Below, one piece after another: positions 16,229-24,714 of a DNA stretch of 64,000 nt (the stretch's first letter is position 1; every line of letters starts with the position of its first letter). Source of the stretch: Clostridium cavendishii DSM 21758. Its GTDB lineage: Bacteria; Bacillota; Clostridia; Clostridiales; Clostridiaceae. Made by a program: the position numbers and the translations under genes. Below the pieces are notes generated by a model. That model saw only the letters and a program-made list of their open reading frames with translations, ran no database searches and was not told the origin of the DNA. The DNA lies in assembly GCF_900141845.1 (NCBI RefSeq), contig NZ_FQZB01000016.1:74189-138188 (forward strand), given 5' to 3'.

Positions 16229-17221
16229 ATGAAAAAAATTAGTAGTATTTTTTTAATAATTATATTGTCTTTAGGTTTATTAACTGGATGTAGTTCCAAT
16301 AAGACAAACGATACTAAAGTGAAAGAAGAAAATAAAACTGTAAAAGTAACAGTTCCAGACGGATTACCTGCAATGTCTGTAGCTAAGCTAATAAAAGAAA
16401 ACCCAGAAATAAGTAAAGACTATGAAGTTAAATATTCTATTGAAAAAACGCCAGAAACTCTTTCAACAAGTGTTATGAAAGAAGAACCAGATATAGCAAT
16501 AGTACCGTCAAATATGGCATCGATTGCTTATAATAAAACTAAGAATTACCAAATAGCAGCAACAACTGGATTTGGATCATTTTATATAATTTCAACTGAA
16601 GATTTAAAAAGTTATAATGATTTAAAAGGGAAGACAATATTAAATATGGGAAAAGGGCTAACTCCTGATATAACAGCACAATCAATTCTTAAAGACAGAG
16701 GCATAAATATAACATCCGATGTTACATTTAACTATGTAAATGGAGTTCCTGAATTAGTTCCTATGGTAGTATCAGGAAAAGAAAAAATAGCTGTAGTACC
16801 AGAACCAGCTCTAACTGCACTTATGGAAAAGAAGAAAGATGTTAAAATATTTAAAAGCTTGAATGATGAATACAAAACATTAAATAATTCAGAATACGGA
16901 TATCCTCAAGCTACATTAATAGTAAAGAAGAGTTTTTTAGCTGAGAACAAAGAATTTGTAAATAGCTTTTTATCAAATGTAGAGAAGAGTGTTATTTGGG
17001 CTAATAAAAATAAAAAAGATTTAGCTGCTTATTGTGAAAACATAGGAGTATCTACTGAAAAAGGTATAATTGAAAATTCGTTAGATAGAGCTAATATAAA
17101 ATATGCATTTGTAAAAAATACAATAGAAGAATATAAGAAATATTATAAAAAGTTATTTGATTTTAACCCTAAGTCAGTAGGAGGAACTATGCCAGATGAA
17201 GGAATCTTCATGGAAAAATAA
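16229..17221 (+). CDS. ABC transporter substrate-binding lipoprotein (NitT/TauT/ThiY type)
   Basis: 330 residues. The signal peptide has the lipobox 'LLTGC' (Cys at about 21), so the mature protein is lipid-anchored outside the membrane. The body has the periplasmic-binding-protein type II pattern of NMT1/SsuA proteins: 'VPDGLPAMSVAKL', 'DIAIVPSNMASIAYN', 'KTILNMGKGLTPD'. A good site (TGGAGG) precedes the ATG. It is the first gene of a binding-protein, permease, ATPase set. Homologues bind sulfonates, thiamine precursors, riboflavin or nucleobases; no TPP-riboswitch signature was seen upstream, so the substrate is unassigned. Its proximity to NAD genes is suggestive only. Confidence 0.9.
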   Translation: MKKISSIFLIIILSLGLLTGCSSNKTNDTKVKEENKTVKVTVPDGLPAMSVAKLIKENPEISKDYEVKYSIEKTPETLSTSVMKEEPDIAIVPSNMASIAYNKTKNYQIAATTGFGSFYIISTEDLKSYNDLKGKTILNMGKGLTPDITAQSILKDRGINITSDVTFNYVNGVPELVPMVVSGKEKIAVVPEPALTALMEKKKDVKIFKSLNDEYKTLNNSEYGYPQATLIVKKSFLAENKEFVNSFLSNVEKSVIWANKNKKDLAAYCENIGVSTEKGIIENSLDRANIKYAFVKNTIEEYKKYYKKLFDFNPKSVGGTMPDEGIFMEK

Positions 17222-17951
17222 AATTCAGGTACTTTTATCAAGCATAATACTAGTTATAGTTTGGCAGATAGTAGCTTTAAAATTAGATAATCCTATATAT
17301 TTACCGACAGTAGATTCTGTTTTTAAGAATTTAAATACCATAATTAAAAGTGGAGACTTTTTTTTGAATGTATATAATTCATTAAATAGAACAATAATAA
17401 GTTTTCTGCTAGCATTAATTATAGCTCTTGTATTAGGGCTAGTTGCTTCTTTAAATAAGATAATTAGAAATATGTTAAGACCTATAAATGCATTAGCAAC
17501 TTCAATCCCAACTATGGTTTTGGTAGTATTGGCACTTATATGGTTTAATAAAGATAAGGCACCTTTAATAGTTGGCTTTTTTATAGTATTCCCTATACTT
17601 TATGATGGAGTTCTAAGTGGTATCTTAAATATAGATAAAAATATAATAGAGATGACAGATGTTTTTAAGGTTAAATTAAGGGATAAGTTATTAAAAGTAT
17701 ATTTTCCAGCTATAAAGTTTCAAATATTAAATTTGCTTGTGTCTACTTTTTCTTTAGCTTTTAAGGTTGTAATAGCAGGTGAGGTTCACGGTCAGCCACA
17801 ATATGGTATAGGTACTGTAATACAATACGAAAAAATGAACTTTAATACAGACGCAATATTTGCATGGATAATAATTATAGCTATAATTTCATTTTTATTG
17901 CAAATAGTGCAAAGAATAATTAGTAAAACGATGTTTGGGTGGAAAGCTTAG
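17196..17951 (+). CDS. ABC transporter permease (NitT/TauT type)
   Basis: 251 residues with six hydrophobic segments. It overlaps the lipoprotein gene by 26 bases, implying translational coupling. The coupling-helix region 'GVLSGILNIDKNIIEMTDVFKVKLRDKLLKVYFPA' carries the EAA-type signature that contacts the ATPase. It should form the membrane channel of the importer together with the genes on either side. Confidence 0.92.
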   Translation: MKESSWKNKIQVLLSSIILVIVWQIVALKLDNPIYLPTVDSVFKNLNTIIKSGDFFLNVYNSLNRTIISFLLALIIALVLGLVASLNKIIRNMLRPINALATSIPTMVLVVLALIWFNKDKAPLIVGFFIVFPILYDGVLSGILNIDKNIIEMTDVFKVKLRDKLLKVYFPAIKFQILNLLVSTFSLAFKVVIAGEVHGQPQYGIGTVIQYEKMNFNTDAIFAWIIIIAIISFLLQIVQRIISKTMFGWKA

Positions 17952-17952
17952 T

Positions 17953-18621
17953 ATGGAGATAAAAATAAACAATCTATATAAAAAGTTTGAAAAAAAGGTG
18001 ATTTTTGAAAATTTCAATATTTCTTTTAATAAAGATGCAGTTAATATAATCCTAGGAAAGTCAGGCTGTGGTAAAACTACGTTACTTAAGATAATAAGTG
18101 GAATCATAAAAAAAGATAGTGGCGAAATTTTTATTGGAGATAGTAATGAAATAAGCTATATCTTTCAAGAAGATAGACTTGTAGAGTGGCTAACTGTAAA
18201 AGAAAATATAAAGTTAGTAATTAAAAATGATTATAAGAAAAATGAATTAGATGGAATATGTGAAAAATACTTGACATTAGTAGGTATTGAAGATTGTGCA
18301 AATTATTATCCTCAAAAGCTTAGTGGAGGCATGAGACAAAGGGTAAACATTGCAAGAGCTTTTGCTAAACCATCAAAGATTATTATAATGGATGAGCCAT
18401 TTAAATCTATAGATATAAAAAATAAAGTTGATATAATGTTGGCTTTTAATAAGGTGCTTCAAAAAGAAAATAGAACTGTTTTATTTGTAACACATGATAT
18501 AGATGAGGCATTTTTCTTAAAAGGAAAAATATATGTTCTAGGGGGAACACCTACTAAGGTTATAAAAGAGTTTAAAAATAATCAAGAACTAGATAAAAAT
18601 GAAATAATAGCATTGTTATAG
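17953..18621 (+). CDS. ABC transporter ATP-binding protein (NitT/TauT type)
   Basis: 222 residues from ATG 17953, one base after the permease stop. Walker A is 'LGKSGCGKTTLLK', the Q-loop is in 'FQEDRLVEW', the signature is 'LSGGMRQRVNIARAF', Walker B is 'KIIIMDEPF' and the switch His is in 'VTHDIDEAF'. 'EDRLVEWLTV' after the Q-loop is typical of the NitT/TauT ATPase group. It powers import by the two preceding gene products. Confidence 0.95.
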   Translation: MEIKINNLYKKFEKKVIFENFNISFNKDAVNIILGKSGCGKTTLLKIISGIIKKDSGEIFIGDSNEISYIFQEDRLVEWLTVKENIKLVIKNDYKKNELDGICEKYLTLVGIEDCANYYPQKLSGGMRQRVNIARAFAKPSKIIIMDEPFKSIDIKNKVDIMLAFNKVLQKENRTVLFVTHDIDEAFFLKGKIYVLGGTPTKVIKEFKNNQELDKNEIIALL

Positions 18622-18624
18622 TAT

Positions 18625-18665
18625 AAAAAGTAAGTATGTATTAAAAAAATATATACTTACTTTTT
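18625..18665 (+). terminator. terminator of the ABC importer operon
   Basis: AAAAAGTAAGTAT (18625-18637) pairs perfectly with ATACTTACTTTTT (18653-18665). Confidence 0.85.
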
Positions 18666-18681
18666 ACTACGTTTATGAGCT

Positions 18682-18710
18682 TTGAAAAACAATTATATTT
18701 ATGTTATTAT
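18682..18710 (+). promoter_or_regulatory. promoter of the alarmone synthetase gene
   Basis: TTGAAA (18682-18687), 17-base spacer, TATTAT (18705-18710), about 62 bases before the ATG. Confidence 0.65.
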
Positions 18711-18772
18711 ATTGGAGTGTGTAAGGGATAAATTTTATTATTAAGTATAGAAAGAGTAAAGAGGAAGGATTT

Positions 18773-19453
18773 ATGATAAAAGAGAGAGAAATAGAGAATA
18801 AAATAGTTAAGACGAATGATATAATTATAACTTCAAATGAAGTAGAGACAAAGATGGAAAAAGTACAAGAGATGTCAATGATATACAGATCGGCTATAAA
18901 GGAAATTACTACAAAGCTTGAAGTATTAGATGGAGAATTTAAAGTAAAGAGAAAAAGAAACCCTATAGAATATATAAAGTCTAGAGTTAAATCCTTAAAA
19001 AGTATCATAGGAAAACTTGAGAGGTTGGACTTAGAAGTTAGTTGCGAATCAGCACGTAGCAATTTAAATGATATAGCAGGAGTAAGAGTGGTATGTTCAT
19101 TTTTAAGTGACATATATGAAATTGCGGAAATGCTTAAAAGTCAGGATGATATTACAGTTATTGCAGAAAAGGATTATATAAAGCATCCTAAACCAAATGG
19201 ATATAGAAGTTTGCATCTAGTTCTAGAAATACCTGTGTTTTTCTCAGAGCATGTTGAATATGTACCTGTAGAAGTGCAAATAAGAACAATAGCGATGGAT
19301 TTTTGGGCAAGCTTAGAACATAAATTATATTATAAAACATTTGAAGATGTTCCTATAAGTATAACAAGTGATTTGAAGGAATGTGCGGATGTTATTGCTA
19401 GTACTGATAGGAAAATGCAAGAAATACAAAGAAAAGTTGAAAAGTTGAATTAG
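18773..19453 (+). CDS. GTP pyrophosphokinase, small alarmone synthetase (RelA/SpoT synthetase domain only)
   Basis: 226 residues, only the (p)ppGpp synthetase domain, without hydrolase, TGS or ACT domains, as in the YjbM (RelQ) and YwaC (RelP) proteins of Firmicutes. Visible motifs include 'RNPIEYIKSRVKSLKSI', 'LNDIAGVRVVCSF' with the metal-binding Asp, 'KPNGYRSLHLVLE' and 'PVEVQIRTIAMDFWASLEHKL'. It transfers pyrophosphate from ATP to GDP or GTP. The N-terminus is 20-odd residues longer and charged. Its own promoter and a downstream hairpin make it a single-gene unit. Confidence 0.92.
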   Translation: MIKEREIENKIVKTNDIIITSNEVETKMEKVQEMSMIYRSAIKEITTKLEVLDGEFKVKRKRNPIEYIKSRVKSLKSIIGKLERLDLEVSCESARSNLNDIAGVRVVCSFLSDIYEIAEMLKSQDDITVIAEKDYIKHPKPNGYRSLHLVLEIPVFFSEHVEYVPVEVQIRTIAMDFWASLEHKLYYKTFEDVPISITSDLKECADVIASTDRKMQEIQRKVEKLN

Positions 19454-19470
19454 AAAAAATTTTAAATTTG

Positions 19471-19479
19471 TGATATAAT
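19471..19479 (+). promoter_or_regulatory. extended -10 promoter ahead of the PHP phosphatase gene
   Basis: TGATATAAT is a perfect extended -10 element (TGnTATAAT); no good -35 lies 17 bases upstream. Transcription would begin near 19486, just before a hairpin. Confidence 0.5.
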
Positions 19480-19491
19480 ATATTTAAGGTA

Positions 19492-19526
19492 AAAGACCGT
19501 GCATCATAGACTTGATGTACGGTTTT
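19492..19526 (+). terminator. terminator-like hairpin in the PHP gene leader
   Basis: ACCGTGCATCA (19496-19506) pairs with TGATGTACGGT (19513-19523, one G-T) and is followed by TTTTAAAC. It may end the alarmone synthetase transcript, but it also lies downstream of the extended -10 element and would be in the leader of the next gene. Confidence 0.6.
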
Positions 19527-19562
19527 AAACTTATTTTTACAATATTACTTAGGAGGAAAGTT

Positions 19563-20342
19563 ATGAAGAGTAATTATCATACACATAATTATAGATGTAA
19601 TCATGCAGTAGGAACAATTGAAGATTATGTGAAGGAAGCTATAAAGGAAGGATTTGATGAAATAGGATTTTCAGATCATATGCCTCATCCTGGAAAAGAT
19701 ATTGATAATTTATCTAGAATGAAATATGAAGAGTTACCAGAATATTTTAATGATATAGATAATGCTATTAGGAAATATGGAAATAAAATTTCTATAAGAA
19801 AAGGAATTGAGTGTGAATATTTTAGAGATTATGGATGGCTTTATGAAGAATTAATTAATAAACATAATGTAGACTATCTTATATTAGGAGTTCACTTTTT
19901 TCCATATAAAGGTGAATGGTATTATGTAGGTGGTACTAATTTAACAGGGGAGAAATTAGAAAGTTATGTAGATTATGTTATAGAATCTATGAAGACAGGA
20001 CTATTTAAATATATTGCACACCCAGATCTTTTTGGACTTAAATATGTAGATTGGGATGAAGAGTCTATTAAAGCTTCTAAAAGAATATTGGAAGTAGCTG
20101 AAGAGTTAGATATGCCTGTAGAAATAAATGTAAATGGATTAAGAAAACCTAGAGTTAAATATAATAATGGTGAAAGATATAAATATCCAATGGATGATTT
20201 TTGGAATTTAGTAAGAAGATATAAAGTTAAGGTTATTATAGGAATTGATGCTCATAAACCTTCTGATATGAGGGATTTAGATATGGGATTAGATTTTGCT
20301 AAAAGATTTAATTTAGAGATAATAGATAAAATAGATTTATAA
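19563..20342 (+). CDS. PHP-domain histidinol-phosphatase-type phosphoesterase
   Basis: 259 residues. The start is ATG 19563 with TAGGAGG nine bases upstream. Metal ligands of the PHP fold are visible: 'NYHTHNYRCNHA' (HxH), 'GFSDHMPHP', 'GIECEYF', 'LGVHFF', 'AHPDLFG' and 'GIDAHKP' near the end. The family includes HisK/HisJ histidinol phosphatase of the histidine pathway. No other his gene is present here, so a different phosphoester substrate is possible. Confidence 0.88.
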   Translation: MKSNYHTHNYRCNHAVGTIEDYVKEAIKEGFDEIGFSDHMPHPGKDIDNLSRMKYEELPEYFNDIDNAIRKYGNKISIRKGIECEYFRDYGWLYEELINKHNVDYLILGVHFFPYKGEWYYVGGTNLTGEKLESYVDYVIESMKTGLFKYIAHPDLFGLKYVDWDEESIKASKRILEVAEELDMPVEINVNGLRKPRVKYNNGERYKYPMDDFWNLVRRYKVKVIIGIDAHKPSDMRDLDMGLDFAKRFNLEIIDKIDL

Positions 20343-20397
20343 TTACTTGTAAATATTTACTGGGAAATAATGTAATATATTTTGATGAATAATACAT

Positions 20398-20443
20398 AAG
20401 TACCCAATTATACTATTATGTTAAATAGTATAATTGGGTACTT
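20398..20443 (+). terminator. 20-bp perfect hairpin after the PHP gene
   Basis: Perfect 20-base arms (20398-20417 and 20424-20443) with a six-base loop ATGTTA. The T run is short (AATTTAC), but the stem is unusually stable. Confidence 0.75.
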
Positions 20444-20546
20444 AATTTACATAAAATACTTTTAAATTACCAACAGTTTACTGTAATATTGATTCTATAT
20501 ATGGACAAATTAATATTAAATAGAAAGGGGATGGTTAATATGAAAA

Positions 20547-21353
20547 TTGTTGGTAAAAGTTGGCTTTAATTTTATTGTTTTTATTATATTTTTTAACACC
20601 ATGGTATTTGCGAATAGTATTTCAAGACCTTTTGTAATAAATGATATGGGAGAGGGAACGAATTCTTCTTCTAAATTGAAGGAAAAAGTGGTTTTTTTAA
20701 CGTTTGATGATGGACCTACGACAACAAATACAAGAAAGATTCTTGATATACTTAAGAATAATAAGGTTAAAGCTAGTTTTTTTGTAGTAGGAAATAATGT
20801 TAAATTAAATATGGCAAGGGGAAATGGTGAAATACTAAAGGAGGCTTATAACTATGGAGTAGATATATATCCACATAGTGAAAGTCATGTATATAATAAA
20901 ATATATAGAAGTGAAGCAGAATATATTAAGGATTTAGAGTTTTGTGAAAATACTATAAATAATAGTTTAAATAGCAATAAATTTAATAGATTTTTAAGAA
21001 TGCCAGGAGGTTCTAATAATAGAAATGCTTCTCATACAATTATAAGCAATATAAGAAAGATGATAAAAGCTAAAGGTATTAGCTATATCGATTGGAATGT
21101 TTCAACTGGTGATGCCAGTTCAAAGAAATGTTCTAAAGAAAACATAATAAAGAATATAGAAAGTCATGGAGATGTTTATAATATCTCGGTGGTACTTATT
21201 CATGATGCTTATGGTAAAGAAAGTAGTGTAGATGCACTTCAAGGAATTATAGATTATTATAAAGCTAGGGGATATAAATTTAAAAGTTTAGGGGAAATGA
21301 ATGACGTTGAATATAATTATTTAGTTAAAGCAAAGGTTATAAATGCAAATTAG
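20547..21353 (+). CDS. polysaccharide deacetylase (NodB/CE4 family), possible frameshift in signal peptide
   Basis: Secreted or surface CE4 esterase that removes acetyl groups from peptidoglycan or another glycan. The NodB motif 'VVFLTFDDGPTT' carries the two Asp residues, 'YPHSESH' is the metal-binding histidine motif, 'FLRMPGGS' matches the RxPxG motif and 'VVLIHDAYG' supplies the C-terminal catalytic His. A hydrophobic leader ('GFNFIVFIIFFNTMVFA') serves as signal peptide. The only in-frame starts are TTG 20547/20550, too far from the AAAGGGG site at 20524-20530. ATG 20540 fits that site but reads MKIVGKSWL then TAA in another frame. A one-base indel or +1 frameshift would join them. Confidence 0.85.
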   Translation: MLVKVGFNFIVFIIFFNTMVFANSISRPFVINDMGEGTNSSSKLKEKVVFLTFDDGPTTTNTRKILDILKNNKVKASFFVVGNNVKLNMARGNGEILKEAYNYGVDIYPHSESHVYNKIYRSEAEYIKDLEFCENTINNSLNSNKFNRFLRMPGGSNNRNASHTIISNIRKMIKAKGISYIDWNVSTGDASSKKCSKENIIKNIESHGDVYNISVVLIHDAYGKESSVDALQGIIDYYKARGYKFKSLGEMNDVEYNYLVKAKVINAN

Positions 21354-21359
21354 AAAAAT

Positions 21360-21408
21360 AAACACCATTAACTTAAATAAAATTTTAAATAATGGTGTTT
21401 GTTTTTTA
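21360..21408 (+). terminator. bidirectional terminator between deacetylase and gatD
   Basis: AAACACCATT (21360-21369) pairs with AATGGTGTTT (21391-21400), then GTTTTTT. The A-rich left flank suits the convergent gene as well. Confidence 0.8.
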
Positions 21409-22128
21409 ATTATTTAAAGTTTTTATAATAGCTTCTTTAGCTTTTAACTCGAAATCATCATTTAAAGGTTCTAATTTTTCAATAGCATATTTATTTTTAA
21501 GCGCTAGAATTAATAGTCTATCGGCAAGTTCAGGATTTTTTGATAATAATGAACCGTGAAAGTAACTACCAAATGTATTTTTATAGATACAACCTTCATA
21601 GCCATCTTCACCATTATTTCCAAAACCATTAATGCACTTTCCTAGTGGCTTTAGATCATTTATATAAGTTCTTCCAGCATGGTTTTCAAAACCAACGTAA
21701 GTTTCATTAAAATCTTCATTATGAATTACAGTATTTCCTATGAACCTTTTTTGTCCACCTTCAGAGTAAATATTTAGAATATCTAACCCATCGAGTTTTT
21801 CACCTGTTGGAGTTGTATAGTATTTACCTAATAGTTGATAACCACCACAAATTGCTAGGAATACTTTGCTTTCTTCAATATACTGTTTAATAGCATCTCT
21901 TTTGGTGCCTATTAGGTCAGGAGATACTATTGATTGTTCATAGTCTTGACCGCCACCAAAGAATACTATATCATATAATGCTGGTTTAAATTCATCTCCA
22001 ATTGATACATTTATAATATTAACTTTTATATTTCTTTTTTCTGCCCTATGTTTAAGTATAAGAATATTTCCCATATCGCCATATACATTTAAAAGATCAG
22101 GGTAAAGATGACATATATTTAATTCCAT
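21406..22128 (-). CDS. gatD: lipid II isoglutaminyl synthase, glutaminase subunit GatD
   Basis: 240 residues, class I glutamine amidotransferase of the CobB/CobQ-like group. The nucleophile Cys is in 'FLAICGGYQLLG' and the catalytic His in 'SYFHGSLLSKNP'. 'FFGGGQDYEQSIVS' is a family signature. It supplies ammonia to MurT for converting the D-glutamate of lipid II to D-isoglutamine, which is needed for normal cross-linking in Gram-positive cells. It lies 18 bases downstream of murT on the same strand, the usual order. Confidence 0.93.
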   Translation of the reverse strand: MELNICHLYPDLLNVYGDMGNILILKHRAEKRNIKVNIINVSIGDEFKPALYDIVFFGGGQDYEQSIVSPDLIGTKRDAIKQYIEESKVFLAICGGYQLLGKYYTTPTGEKLDGLDILNIYSEGGQKRFIGNTVIHNEDFNETYVGFENHAGRTYINDLKPLGKCINGFGNNGEDGYEGCIYKNTFGSYFHGSLLSKNPELADRLLILALKNKYAIEKLEPLNDDFELKAKEAIIKTLNN

Positions 22129-22146
22129 GAAATAATCTCCTTTATT

Positions 22147-23505
22147 TTACCAAAGTTTGTTTATATAGCCCTTATTATGTAGGTGCTTTCTATAATTTAT
22201 CATAGCAGTATAAGTAGCAAGAACATAAACTTTTTTAGAGCTTGAGGAAATAATATTTTTAGTTAGGCTGTCATAGTTTTCAGAAATAATAAAGTTCTCT
22301 TCATTTAAGTTGGCTATCTTTAGACGAACAGCCATATCATAAAGTCTTTTACCAGATATATATATATTGTTCATAGGCATTTTTTGTAGTTTTTCAAAAT
22401 CTACATCCCATATCCAAGAGACATCTGTTCCATCAGCATAGTTATCATTTAATAAAAAGGCTGCTGAAAAAGTTTCCTTATTTAAACATAGCATATCTAA
22501 TGCTTGATTATAACCTGCTGGATTTTTAACTAAAATTATTTTAACTTCTTTTCCTTCTATATTTAGTATTTCTTGTCTACCAAATGTAGAAGTCTGTTTT
22601 AAGAAAGAGGTTTCTATAACATCATCACTTATATTAAATTCTTTAGCTATAGAATATGCACATAATGCATTATAAATATTATAGCTACCAGCTTGAGTAA
22701 TAGTAAATGTAGCATCATTAAATATAACCTTAGAACCTTCAGATGTAGTTTCTAAAACTTTATTTACAGCATATTTTAAATCAGCACGTTTAAATCCGCA
22801 ATTAGGACAATAGAATTTACCTAAATGATTATAAGTTATAAACTCATAACTATATGGGGCCTTACAGAATTTACAAAATTTTGCGTCTGCATTTACTTCT
22901 ATAGTTGTATTCTTGTTTTCTAAATCATTAAACCCATAATATAGAATAGGATTAGGAAGTGATAAACCTCCAAGTAAAGACTCATCTCCGTTTAATAATA
23001 GCTTAGAGTTTGGAACTTTATTAATCCCTTCTAATATTTTATTTAATGTTGTATAAACTTCTCCGAATCTATCAAGTTGATCTCTGAAAAGATTTGTTAT
23101 TGTTATTATTTCAGGATTTATATATTCCGTAATAAATTTAACATTAGCTTCGTCAACTTCTATAACAGCATATTTTAAATTTTTATCAGAAAATTTGAAG
23201 TTAGAGATAAAAGAGCTAACAATACCAGGAAACATATTTGCACCAGTATTATTTGTAATTACATTTAAACCTTGCTCTTTTAAAACATTATATATCATAG
23301 AAGTCGTGGTGGTCTTACCATTTGTACCAGTAACTAATATGACTTTGTAATTTTTAGCAATTACTTTTAAAATATCTTTATCTATCTTCAAAGCAATTTT
23401 TCCAGGGAAGTTGCTACCACCTTTCAAAAACTTTTTAGAAAGAAATTGTGTAAGCTTTGAACATAAGATACTTATAATTGATTTGAATTTTATTTTAGAC
23501 ACCAC
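22147..23505 (-). CDS. murT: lipid II isoglutaminyl synthase, Mur-ligase subunit MurT
   Basis: 452 residues. The Mur-ligase ATP loop 'VTGTNGKTTTTSMIYNVL' is at about 60, and the inserted Cys4 zinc ribbon 'CKFCKAPYSYEF' and 'FYCPNCGFKR' is characteristic of MurT. The C-terminal DUF1727 region with 'LVKNPAGYNQALDML' and 'NDNYADGTDVSWIWDVDFE' is also present. The start is GTG 23505 or 23502 directly within AAGGTGGTG. It activates the glutamate carboxylate of lipid II with ATP and works as a complex with GatD. Confidence 0.94.
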   Translation of the reverse strand: MVSKIKFKSIISILCSKLTQFLSKKFLKGGSNFPGKIALKIDKDILKVIAKNYKVILVTGTNGKTTTTSMIYNVLKEQGLNVITNNTGANMFPGIVSSFISNFKFSDKNLKYAVIEVDEANVKFITEYINPEIITITNLFRDQLDRFGEVYTTLNKILEGINKVPNSKLLLNGDESLLGGLSLPNPILYYGFNDLENKNTTIEVNADAKFCKFCKAPYSYEFITYNHLGKFYCPNCGFKRADLKYAVNKVLETTSEGSKVIFNDATFTITQAGSYNIYNALCAYSIAKEFNISDDVIETSFLKQTSTFGRQEILNIEGKEVKIILVKNPAGYNQALDMLCLNKETFSAAFLLNDNYADGTDVSWIWDVDFEKLQKMPMNNIYISGKRLYDMAVRLKIANLNEENFIISENYDSLTKNIISSSSKKVYVLATYTAMINYRKHLHNKGYINKLW

Positions 23506-23561
23506 CTTACTAAATTGTTATCATTAAATTTTATACACTAAATTTTAAATTAAGGCAAATT

Positions 23562-24398
23562 TTATAAGCTTATAAAATTGAAAGTTTCTTTTATTTCAAA
23601 TAAAAAACCTTTTGAATTCTTATTTATATTAGCTAAAAGCTCAGTTTTATTTTGAATTGCTGTAGAAGGTGTTATTTTTATACCTATAGCAGCTAATAAA
23701 TCCTCTGAAAAAACAAAATTTAAGTTTAACATCATAGTATCATCGTTATTTAAATTATAGACTATTAATGAATTTTCATACCTTTCAAGGCTTAACCCAG
23801 AATTATAATTTGTAAATATTACGTTAACACCAAGATCTGCAAATAAATATAAGGATTCTTTACTATGAAAGTTTTTCAAACTAAGCATTATGGAAAAATT
23901 CTCCTTTTTCAAGGTTTTTATAGAATTAATAAGTGCTGCTAATTCTTTGGGTTCAAAATTTCCTCCATAATATAAATAAGCTATTTTATTTTTTTTAAAA
24001 TCTGAGGAATACATTGTATTAGTATTTGCTAAAGGAATTTTACCTAAGGATTTTTTATCAGTATCATTTAAATCACCCATTACTAGATTTAAATTATTTT
24101 GTGATTTTAAAGCTTTAGTAGCTTGAGGTATAAAAATAAAATCTTGCTCAATTAAAGATGATTTGAAATTATCTCGATTTAGATTTTCTCCTATAGCAGA
24201 TATATATATTTCAGAAGCTACTTTTGGAGTAGCTTTTTTAGGCGCTTTATTTAGTTTTGAAGTAATAGAATAAAATTCGTAGTTTACACGAATAAATACA
24301 TTTTTATTAAAAAGCATTAATAGTGTACTTGAAATTAAAGCTATTATGAATATTATACATAATATCAATACTTTTTTTGAGATATCTATAGTTTTCAA
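23562..24398 (-). CDS. membrane-anchored protein resembling a degenerate CapA-type metallophosphatase
   Basis: 278 residues with one N-terminal membrane anchor (about 8-30) and an outer domain. Its layout follows CapA/PGA_cap proteins: 'NLVMGDLNDTD', 'FSIMLSLKNFHSKESLYLFADLGVNVIFTNYNSG' and 'YENSLIVYNLNND' align in order with the CapA segments for the 'HWG' strand, the 'lidaGaDvviGhHPH' helix and the 'GkpIfYSlGNF' strand. The metal-ligand histidines and asparagines are lost. It is therefore probably non-catalytic. This homology is from pattern reading only. It lies 57 bases upstream of murT on the same strand, hinting at a cell-wall role. Confidence 0.6.
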   Translation of the reverse strand: MKTIDISKKVLILCIIFIIALISSTLLMLFNKNVFIRVNYEFYSITSKLNKAPKKATPKVASEIYISAIGENLNRDNFKSSLIEQDFIFIPQATKALKSQNNLNLVMGDLNDTDKKSLGKIPLANTNTMYSSDFKKNKIAYLYYGGNFEPKELAALINSIKTLKKENFSIMLSLKNFHSKESLYLFADLGVNVIFTNYNSGLSLERYENSLIVYNLNNDDTMMLNLNFVFSEDLLAAIGIKITPSTAIQNKTELLANINKNSKGFLFEIKETFNFISL

Positions 24399-24714
24399 TT
24401 TTAGCCCTCCTAGCTAGTGACTACATAATTTATAAAAACTATTATATCATAAAGTGATAAAACTACCAATAAAGTAAGAAATGTGACAGCTTCCAAAGGT
24501 TAGAATAAGCAATATGATTTTATAAAAATTTAAAAATATTATTTGTTTGAGTTTATAATATTATGCCTGTAAGTGAGGTAATACCATCATATTTTCATAG
24601 AAATAGGTTTTAATAAAAAAATTAAAATTTAGAATTCTTCTTATGATAAAAAATGTAGATTTATATCAAAATATTTGTTAATATTAAAATAGGAGAGAAT
24701 AATTAGGAGGAATT

